From assembly GCA_021785155.1 (NCBI GenBank), contig JAJYGE010000602.1, positions 1-16,398 of the forward strand: DNA of 16,398 nucleotides. Reading direction: 5' to 3'. The notes beneath the pieces were generated by a model. The model made no database searches and was not told the DNA's origin. It worked only from the letters and a program-made list of their open reading frames with translations. Shown one piece after another: positions 7,700 through 13,573 of the stretch; position 1 is the first letter of the stretch, and each line of letters begins with the position of its first letter. This stretch comes from Planctomycetota bacterium (GTDB lineage: Bacteria; Planctomycetota; Phycisphaerae; WQYP01). The position numbers and the translations under genes were made by a program.

Positions 7700-7922
7700 T
7701 ATAGCGTACTGCGGGCGTCACGCCGCATTCGGGGATGCGTCGCTTGATCTGTGCGTGACAGGAAGCTACCCACATCTATAACCCGCTGCTTCAGGACACT
7801 GGCTCTACCGGCGGCCTGATTGTTGAGAACAGTGACGGAGGCTGCCTGGCCGGTCCTGCCGGGGCCAATACGTGCGCCGGCCCGACGGAAGTGAGATCCG
7901 GTGCCCCATCGCACTTGCCGTA

Positions 7923-8037
7923 CCACCGCGCCGAAAGGTGCTGAGACGGCGAGTTGACGGTATCCCGGCGGACCTGGAGGGAAGCCTGCCCGGTTTGACG
8001 AAAAGAGTCACTGATATTGACGAAAAAAGGCACTTCC
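7923..8037 (+). pseudogene. Repeat copy A: decayed 3' end of an esterase-like gene plus flanking DNA
   Basis: Bases 7923-7963 match 12185-12225 at 36 of 41 positions, and 7991-8037 match 12244-12290 at 42 of 47. The segment between is 9 bases longer here, so the phase is kept. In the frame used by the downstream esterase this copy reads TAPKGAETAS-stop-RYPGG...ARFDEKSH-stop, against TAPKGADTTSWRY...ARFDENSH in the intact gene: the Trp codon TGG has become TGA. Weak similarity to the preceding esterase residues may continue upstream. I interpret it as the remnant of a duplicated gene end, or as a copy of a dispersed element that the intact gene has absorbed. Confidence 0.7.
7995..8034 (+). repeat. 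Tandem 18-base units at 22-base spacing, copy A
   Basis: TTGACGAAAAGAGTCACT (7995-8012) and TTGACGAAAAAAGGCACT (8017-8034) are separated by GATA. They match at 16 of 18 positions and start 22 bases apart, close to two helical turns. The arrangement resembles paired binding sites for a dimeric or cooperative regulator about 100 bases before the glycosidase start. Confidence 0.65.
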
Positions 8038-8106
8038 TTCCACCTCGCACTTATGTCATAGTAGGGATCGGTTCAGGTAATGCTCGGTATTGTTGCTGAA
8101 AGTTGG

Positions 8107-8130
8107 ACTTTCATTGAATGGAGTGAAAGT
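8107..8130 (+). promoter_or_regulatory. Hairpin showing the ribosome binding site of the glycosidase gene in its loop
   Basis: ACTTTCA (8107-8113) pairs perfectly with TGAAAGT (8124-8130) around the loop TTGAATGGAG, and a flanking G-U pair can extend it. The loop holds the purine-rich GGAG Shine-Dalgarno, 9 bases before the ATG at 8133. The same 24 bases could be a DNA operator; the sequence alone does not separate the two readings. Confidence 0.5.
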
Positions 8131-8132
8131 TA

Positions 8133-10292
8133 ATGATATTTGAAAAATTGTGGTGTGGTGCCCGGACTTGGGCAATGGTGATCGGTGGTGTGGTGGCAAT
8201 TTGCGCCGGTCATCAGGCGTATGCGGCGAATATCGTGCTGCAGGATAGCACAATGCTGGTGTCCTTCAACAGTCGCACCGGGGCGTTGACGCGCCTGGAA
8301 TATAAGATCACGCATTGGCATATTGAACGTCAGCCCCAACTGGCCGGCACTTTCCGGATGCTTGTTCCAATCAAGGGGCGGCGGGACAATTATGTGCTGG
8401 GATCCATGCAGCATGGTGCGACTGTCCGCAAACTCAGCCCCAATACGGTCGAAATTCAATGGCGACATCTGGTCAGTCAGCACGCCGGGGTGCTTCCGAT
8501 CACCTTTACCGCTGTGGTCACGCTGAAAAATGGCGCGTTACGTTTCGCCGCGCGGGTGAAAAATGATTCACCCCTGACCGTTGAAACCATTGACTATCCC
8601 TGCCTGGATAATCTGCGGCCACCGAATGCGGGAGCCAACATGACCATGCGCTCGGCCTGGTATGGGAACCTGGGAGGGACGGAAATCTACCCTAACTTCG
8701 GTAATGGCGAGGGCTATTGGGGGGTCAATTATCCGACCAAGATGATGGCCAATTCTTCAAGCTCGCTCTGGTCACTGATCCAGTGTTCTGGCAATCAGGG
8801 GCTGTATCTGCAGATCAATGATCCAAAAATATCCTACCTTCTGGAGTATACGTTTGTGGTTAAACCTGGTGAGGCATCCTGGGAGTCGGATCATATTCCG
8901 CATAACTGGCAAGTTGCCGGGATGCCCATTCACATGGAAATGCGGGCCACACATTTTATTTATGCCGCCGCCCACAGCACCGTGAAACTGGCGCCGGTGG
9001 TCATGCAGGGCTATCAGGGCGACTGGCACGCCGGAGCGGATATTTACAAAAAATGGCTCAAAACGTGGTTTGTTCCGCCGCATATTCCACATTGGGCGCA
9101 AACAGTTAATTCCTGGCAGCAATTCCAGGTGAACTCCCCGGTGGATTCACTGAACATGTCATATAAAAATCTGGTGAAAATAGGTCGGGACTGTGTGACA
9201 TACGGCGTTAAGGCCATTCAGTTAACCGGCTGGCAGAAAGGCGGGCAGGATCGCGGCAATCCGTCTCTGAGCATTGATCCGGAACTCGGAACCTGGCAGG
9301 ATCTCCACCGCGCAATTGCCAAAATTCAGGCCATGGGCGTCAAGTGCATCATGTTCATCAAGCCACAATTCGCCGATATGAGCACCAAATGGTACCGGAC
9401 ACAGTTGTTCAAATTCACAGCCGATGATCCCTTTGGCGTGCCGTACACGACCGGGGGCTTCGGTTATTTCACGCCGCCGGAACTGGCGGGGATCAGCCAC
9501 CGGCCCTGGGCGGTTATGGACACATGCGATCCGGAGTACCGGGCAATCGCGGTGAAGGAATTCGACAAGGTATTGGCTCTGGGTGCCGCCGGTGTCTTGC
9601 AGGATCAGGTATGTGATCCCGGTGCCATGTACAGCTTCACCGCCAATCATGGGCACGCCATTCCCGGCTATCTGCCCCATGGACAGATGCTCATGGGGGA
9701 AGCGTTTAACAAAGCGGCATTCAAGGTTAATCCGCATTTCCTGTTCGCCGGCGAAGGACCGGAAGACTGGTTGCTGCAATATTATCCGATGATGTATATC
9801 CGTGTCGGTCCCGGCAGCGTCCCGGTGACAAGGTATGTCTTTCCGCATGAACCGATCATGATTGCGGTAACCGGTTTCAATGACCGGGAAACTATTAATC
9901 AGGCGCTTCTGGATCGATACATTATCAGCTATGAACCCTACTATTTTAAAGGCCGGCTGGAGGATTTCCCGCTCACCATGGCCTATGGCAAAAAAGTGGA
10001 CGCATTGCGCCGCCGCTACAAAGCCTGGCTGTGGAACGCGGACTTCCGCGATAACCTTGGTGCACGTGTAAAAGCCAACGGCTGGCAGTCGTACAGTGTA
10101 TTTCAGCGGAAAAACGGCCATCGGGCGGTGGTGGTGATGAACCGGGAATCTCACCGGGCGATTGTCGCCCATGTAAGTTTGCCGCACCAGGGCAAGCTGG
10201 TGGTCGTGACACCCGAAGACCCGAATCCCAAGTCCACTGACGGAACAGTACGCATACCGGCAGATTCGGCGGCGGTGATTCTGGAACAGTGA
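8133..10292 (+). CDS. Secreted TIM-barrel glycoside hydrolase-like protein (DUF6259-like)
   Basis: A 719-aa exported protein with a signal peptide (residues 1 to about 31, core AMVIGGVVAICAG, cleavage after AYA). Residues of about 35-290 look like a beta-sandwich of the kind found at the front of clan GH-D/GH31-type enzymes. Residues of about 300-620 look like a (beta/alpha)8 barrel: NSWQQFQ, VKAIQLTGWQKGGQDRG, VKCIMFIKPQF, VMDTCDPEYR, GVLQDQVCD and LFAGEGPEDW fall where barrel strands end. Asp491 (LQDQ) and Glu541 (AGEGPED) are the best candidates for catalytic acids, by position only. Residues 640-719 form a C-terminal beta domain. I recall this architecture as the uncharacterised DUF6259 family; the substrate is unknown. 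The start has GGAG 9 bases upstream, inside a hairpin loop. First gene of the secreted cluster. Confidence 0.75.
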   Translation: MIFEKLWCGARTWAMVIGGVVAICAGHQAYAANIVLQDSTMLVSFNSRTGALTRLEYKITHWHIERQPQLAGTFRMLVPIKGRRDNYVLGSMQHGATVRKLSPNTVEIQWRHLVSQHAGVLPITFTAVVTLKNGALRFAARVKNDSPLTVETIDYPCLDNLRPPNAGANMTMRSAWYGNLGGTEIYPNFGNGEGYWGVNYPTKMMANSSSSLWSLIQCSGNQGLYLQINDPKISYLLEYTFVVKPGEASWESDHIPHNWQVAGMPIHMEMRATHFIYAAAHSTVKLAPVVMQGYQGDWHAGADIYKKWLKTWFVPPHIPHWAQTVNSWQQFQVNSPVDSLNMSYKNLVKIGRDCVTYGVKAIQLTGWQKGGQDRGNPSLSIDPELGTWQDLHRAIAKIQAMGVKCIMFIKPQFADMSTKWYRTQLFKFTADDPFGVPYTTGGFGYFTPPELAGISHRPWAVMDTCDPEYRAIAVKEFDKVLALGAAGVLQDQVCDPGAMYSFTANHGHAIPGYLPHGQMLMGEAFNKAAFKVNPHFLFAGEGPEDWLLQYYPMMYIRVGPGSVPVTRYVFPHEPIMIAVTGFNDRETINQALLDRYIISYEPYYFKGRLEDFPLTMAYGKKVDALRRRYKAWLWNADFRDNLGARVKANGWQSYSVFQRKNGHRAVVVMNRESHRAIVAHVSLPHQGKLVVVTPEDPNPKSTDGTVRIPADSAAVILEQ

Positions 10293-10465
10293 GTCGTGAA
10301 TAATGGCGGATAGAATGCAAACGCCCAGGTATCAGCACGCGGGACCCGTCACTGCGAGCGCGCGGTCGCCGGGATTAAGTGAGGCAAAACAGGAATTGCG
10401 GACGATGGCGGTCGAGAAGTACCCGTGATGTACATAGTCTGGAAACAATAGGATTCCCAATCAGA

Positions 10466-10494
10466 TTGGCGTACGATTGCTTGAAAAAAATATT
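10466..10494 (+). promoter_or_regulatory. Weak candidate promoter before the esterase gene
   Basis: TTGGCG (10466-10471) and AATATT (10489-10494) each match the sigma-70 consensus at 4 of 6 positions with a 17-base spacer, followed by A/T-rich DNA and the esterase ATG at 10516. The 223-base gap after the glycosidase gene makes a separate promoter plausible. The rest of that gap holds GC-rich inverted repeats near 10345-10375 but no T-run. Confidence 0.25.
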
Positions 10495-10515
10495 TACAAC
10501 TAGAGACGAGTTTTC

Positions 10516-12267
10516 ATGACGTCGCGTTTGCTGCTGGTTCCAGTGCTGTTGATATTGATGACAATGGCGACGGTCGCGCCGGCGGCCTTGCCGCCGCAAT
10601 TTAGCGTCACGTTCCCCGCCTCGCTGCATAAGCAACCGTTGCAGGGACGGTTATATATAATGCTCTCAAAAAATGGCAAACCGCAACCACGATTTCAAAT
10701 CAATGACAGTATCCGGACGGGAGAAATATTCGGCACGCAATGCAACGTTTGGAGGCCGGGGCAGGCGGTAATTGTTGGGGATCATTCACTTGGCTATCCG
10801 ATAGAGAATCTGCGGGATGTTCCGTCCGGACATTATTTCGTGCAGGCATTGTTCAATGTGTATACCTCGTTCCACCGCGCCGATGGAATCACCGTAAAGC
10901 TGCCGATGGATGAAGGGGAGGGGCAGCAGTGGAACCGGAAGCCCGGAAATCTTTATAGCCTGCCGGAGCGTGTGCTCCTAAATTCGGAAAACGGGGGTGA
11001 AATTCATCTCGCATTAAATCGGATCATTCCGCCGCTCCCGGCGCTTCGGAGTACCCGCTATCTCAAGCGTTTTCATATTCATAGTCCGCTGCTAAGCCGC
11101 TTCTGGGGCCGACCGATGTATTTAGGCGGTATGGTGATGTTGCCTTCCGGGTGGTATTCCCACCCCGCCGCGCATTATCCGTTGATCCTATATGAAGGAC
11201 ATTTTCAACGCTATTTTGGTGTACCCATTCCGATGTCGCGCCACGCTCCATCCTCAGAACTGAAAGGATTCGCCCGCACTCGTGCTGAATATTGCAATCG
11301 CTTTTATCAGCAATGGAAATCCGGTCAGCTTCCGCACGTTCTTATTCTGATCATTCAAAGCGCCAATCCATATTATGACGATTCTTATAGTGTGAATTCA
11401 GCTAATCTGGGGCCCTACGGCAGCGCTATTGTCAAGGAATTGATACCATACGTTGAACATCATTTCCGCGGCATAGATCAAGGGTGGGCGCGAGCGCTGT
11501 ACGGCTATTCCACCGGCGGATGGGAGGCTCTTGCATCACAGATATTCTATCCCGAGGAGTTTAATGGAGCATGGGTGTCATGCCCTGACCCGGTGGATTT
11601 TCATGCTTTTATGGCAGTTGATCTTTATCGGGATAGCAACGCATTTTGGCGAATCGGGCAATTTTCACGCGTTTCCCGCCCGGCGGCGCGGCGCACGGAC
11701 GGTACGGTTCTCACCACGATGGCGCGTGAAATGCTGCGGGAACGCGTGCTGGGATCAAAGGGCCGGTCCAGCCGCCAATTTGATGCCTGGCAGGCGGTTT
11801 TTGGTCCCATGGCCAAAGATGGATATCCGGCTCCAATTTGGAATCCGCGCACCGGGCGGATACATCGGCGCGTGGTGCGCTATTGGCGGAATCACTATGA
11901 TTTATGTCATTATCTCAAAAAGCACTGGCCAACATTGGGGCCTGAACTGAAAGGGAAAATCCATGTTACCGTGGGTACCATGGATACGTTTTATCTCAAC
12001 AACGCCGTTCAACGGCTGCAGAAATTTCTCGCAGGCACGCGAAATCCGCACGTCAACGGAACATTTGAATATGGCCCGTACCAACCGCATGGCTGGTGGG
12101 GGGGCGGGCCAAAAATGACAGCTCGGATCAGCGCTCTGACCGCGCCGATGCGGGAAATTCCCGAGATGGTGCGCCACATGCTGGCCACCGCACCGAAAGG
12201 TGCCGATACGACGAGTTGGCGGTATGAATCACCGCCACGTGCTCGGTTTGACGAAAATAGTCACTGA
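10516..12267 (+). CDS. Secreted alpha/beta-hydrolase of the esterase family
   Basis: A 583-aa exported hydrolase. Residues 1 to about 24 form a signal peptide ending APA-ALPP. Residues of about 28-170 look like beta-rich N-terminal domains. Residues of about 185-545 hold the hydrolase: the strand YPLILYEGHF, then VKELIPYVEHHFRGI, typical of the esterase D / feruloyl-acetyl esterase fold, then the nucleophile elbow GYSTGG with Ser332. Likely partners are Asp490 (GTMDTFYLNN) and His525 (QPHGWWGG). It probably removes acyl groups from a polysaccharide or related ester outside the cytoplasm, fitting its glycosidase neighbours; the ester is unknown. The ribosome binding site is weak (GACGAG). The last 28 codons belong to the repeat also found at 7923-8037, and the TGA stop lies inside the tandem units, so the C-terminal tail may have been acquired or swapped. 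Confidence 0.8.
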   Translation: MTSRLLLVPVLLILMTMATVAPAALPPQFSVTFPASLHKQPLQGRLYIMLSKNGKPQPRFQINDSIRTGEIFGTQCNVWRPGQAVIVGDHSLGYPIENLRDVPSGHYFVQALFNVYTSFHRADGITVKLPMDEGEGQQWNRKPGNLYSLPERVLLNSENGGEIHLALNRIIPPLPALRSTRYLKRFHIHSPLLSRFWGRPMYLGGMVMLPSGWYSHPAAHYPLILYEGHFQRYFGVPIPMSRHAPSSELKGFARTRAEYCNRFYQQWKSGQLPHVLILIIQSANPYYDDSYSVNSANLGPYGSAIVKELIPYVEHHFRGIDQGWARALYGYSTGGWEALASQIFYPEEFNGAWVSCPDPVDFHAFMAVDLYRDSNAFWRIGQFSRVSRPAARRTDGTVLTTMAREMLRERVLGSKGRSSRQFDAWQAVFGPMAKDGYPAPIWNPRTGRIHRRVVRYWRNHYDLCHYLKKHWPTLGPELKGKIHVTVGTMDTFYLNNAVQRLQKFLAGTRNPHVNGTFEYGPYQPHGWWGGGPKMTARISALTAPMREIPEMVRHMLATAPKGADTTSWRYESPPRARFDENSH

Positions 12268-12290
12268 TATTGATGAAAAATGGGACTTCT
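12185..12290 (+). repeat. Repeat copy B: esterase 3' end and flanking DNA
   Basis: Intact counterpart of the segment at 7923-8037, in the same orientation about 4.2 kb away. Two blocks are conserved (36/41 and 42/47 identities) around a middle segment 9 bases shorter here. Similarity continues at least 23 bases past the TGA stop of the esterase gene, so protein-level constraint alone does not explain it. Confidence 0.7.
12248..12287 (+). repeat. Tandem 18-base units at 22-base spacing, copy B
   Basis: TTGACGAAAATAGTCACT (12248-12265) and TTGATGAAAAATGGGACT (12270-12287) are separated by GATA, the same spacing and linker as at 7995-8034. The first unit overlaps the last esterase codons; the TGA stop is at 12265-12267. 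The pair lies 115 bases before the pseudopilin start, compared with about 100 bases before the glycosidase start for copy A. Confidence 0.6.
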
Positions 12291-12329
12291 CTTGCAATAG
12301 GCAGCCGACTAAGGTGTTTATAGATTGAG

Positions 12330-12347
12330 TTCCGGTATTCTGCGGAA
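12330..12347 (+). repeat. Small inverted repeat in the leader of the pseudopilin gene
   Basis: TTCCG (12330-12334) can pair with CGGAA (12343-12347) across an 8-base loop. The equivalent place after repeat copy A holds TTCAG (8072-8076) and CTGAA (8096-8100), so the one differing position has changed on both arms. TATAGA at 12319-12324 resembles a -10 box without a good -35 box. Confidence 0.35.
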
Positions 12348-12402
12348 TGAATGTTTCGGCGCGGACTAACCGGGCGTGACGCGATATCTATAAAGGAAGT
12401 TG

Positions 12403-13416
12403 ATGATGATACCAATCAGTTATTTCGGATCGGACGTAAAACGCATACGGAGGCGAACGGCCTTTACACTCATTGAACTTCTTGTGGTGATCAGCATCAT
12501 AGCCGTGCTCATCGCCCTGCTGCTGCCCGCTTTGGCCAAGGCCAGAAACTTAGCGGAGCAGGTTGTCTGCGCGTCCAATCTGCAGCAGATTGGTTTTGCC
12601 ATGCAGGAATACGCCAATGAGTATAATGGTCAATATCCATTGAACTCCGGCAACAAGTTGCCCATTGGCGGCTTTAACTCTCCGGCGGGCGGGTCGGCCC
12701 CGGCCTGGGGTTTCGGCCTGTTATATTACTCGTCGTTCGGAGTGTCCGCGACGACCGATGGCGTGCCCAGTGGCGGCATGATCAACCCGCAGCCGGGAAT
12801 CCTGAAACCGACGGAACAAGGAGTTTCGCTTTTGTTTTCAACACAACCGGGTTTCCAGGCCAACGAACAAACCCAGTTGGGGGCACCCGGCAACTGGAGC
12901 AACGGCATTTTAACACATTGGGCGTTTTACGCCGGTTATTGTTATTGGGTGGATCGCGGAACATCCATTGTGCCAGGCGCTACGCTTCCCGATGATTACA
13001 GCCCCAACGGCGATCTTTACGAAATTTACCTCAATCATACCGGCGGCAGCGTGAAGTGGAGTTCGTACTGGCATTACTACAATTACACGATGACATCCGC
13101 CATGCCGGCGCGGAATGAGACTTCCGCACCTGGAACGATATTGGCCAGCGATCTGTGCGTGGTCGATCCGACCTCGTTTCTCCTTACCAATTCAACCTCG
13201 AATACCACCACGTCGCCGACGGCAGGTCTGCTTTATTATGGTAATACTACGCACACCGGGCCGGCTAATATGCCCATGTCCAATCATGTGACAACAGCCG
13301 CCAACGCATTGCCGGACGGCGTACATGTATTACACAACGATGGTTCAGTGAATTGGGACGCCATGGGTTATTACCAGTTGCATTATTCGGATGGTGGTTT
13401 CGACTTTGCCTGGTAA
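12403..13416 (+). CDS. Prepilin-type N-terminal methylation domain protein (pseudopilin-like, DUF1559-like)
   Basis: A 337-aa protein exported through the type II/IV prepilin route. A short basic leader (RIRRRTA) precedes [28 protein letters not shown] at residues 21-48. Prepilin peptidase should cut between Ala20 and Phe21; Ala instead of the usual Gly at -1 is tolerated in some pilins. Glu25 is the conserved position-5 glutamate. The rest is an aromatic- and Gly/Ser/Asn-rich globular domain ending in [11 protein letters not shown], the His/Asp-Gly pattern of the very large planctomycete family often annotated DUF1559. AAAGGAAG precedes the start; it suits ATG 12403 or 12406 better than the in-frame TTG at 12400. 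Its place between an esterase and a GH2 enzyme suggests a cell-surface or substrate-contact role within the glycan cluster, which is inference. Confidence 0.88.
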   Translation: MMIPISYFGSDVKRIRRRTAFTLIELLVVISIIAVLIALLLPALAKARNLAEQVVCASNLQQIGFAMQEYANEYNGQYPLNSGNKLPIGGFNSPAGGSAPAWGFGLLYYSSFGVSATTDGVPSGGMINPQPGILKPTEQGVSLLFSTQPGFQANEQTQLGAPGNWSNGILTHWAFYAGYCYWVDRGTSIVPGATLPDDYSPNGDLYEIYLNHTGGSVKWSSYWHYYNYTMTSAMPARNETSAPGTILASDLCVVDPTSFLLTNSTSNTTTSPTAGLLYYGNTTHTGPANMPMSNHVTTAANALPDGVHVLHNDGSVNWDAMGYYQLHYSDGGFDFAW

Positions 13417-13489
13417 CGCCGAGCCGTTGTGATACAAGCACGACACGGCACAATCCGCAATATTATACCGTTCATTGGACTCAATGTCG

Positions 13490-13510
13490 GCATTTCCCAC
13501 ATGGAAATGC
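13490..13510 (+). promoter_or_regulatory. Perfect 8-base-pair hairpin between the pseudopilin and GH2 genes
   Basis: GCATTTCC (13490-13497) and GGAAATGC (13503-13510) are perfect inverted copies around CACAT. A smaller hairpin, CTGAC AGC GTCAG (13546-13558), follows just before the GH2 ribosome binding site AAAGGA (13564-13569). No T-run follows the first, so an operator or mRNA-processing/stability element is likelier than a terminator. Confidence 0.45.
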
Positions 13511-13573
13511 GTTAACGTGGATTGTGGCAGCCACTGCCCCGGTATCTGACAGCGTCAGCAACGAAAGGATAAC

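Larger units (their letters stand above)
7700..8132. other. Divergent intergenic region with a broken gene tail and the control region of the glycosidase gene
   Basis: This 433-base gap separates the leftward cysteine desulfurase from the rightward glycan cluster. Its first 220 bases hold no recognisable gene. Bases 7923-8037 are a decayed copy of the esterase 3' end, with the tandem 22-base-period units. After that come CATAGT (8057-8062), which resembles a -10 box without a clear -35, a TTCAG/CTGAA inverted repeat (8072-8076 and 8096-8100), and a hairpin at 8107-8130 holding the ribosome binding site. Confidence 0.6.

Noticed and set aside
7700..7705. TATAAT overlapping the cysteine desulfurase start on the minus strand.
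   Set aside because: No -35 element lies at a suitable distance, and the box would put the transcription start inside the gene unless translation were leaderless from 7690.
7791..8050. Minus-strand open frames reading FFVNISDSFRQTG..., similar to a minus-strand frame at 12128-12415 reading FFINISDYFRQTE...
   Set aside because: The similarity is explained by the DNA repeat at 7923-8037 and 12185-12290; in copy B the minus-strand frame is antisense to the intact esterase gene, and no ribosome binding site supports either. Noted because a real small protein cannot be fully excluded.
9222..10187. Long minus-strand open frame of 321 codons inside the glycosidase gene.
   Set aside because: It is fully antisense to a convincing exported enzyme, has no recognisable domain, and is rich in residues produced by reading GC-rich codons backwards.
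10293..10304. GTCGTGAATAAT shared with the spacer at 5179-5190.
   Set aside because: A 12-base match is expected by chance in a 16-kb window, and the flanking sequence does not continue the match.
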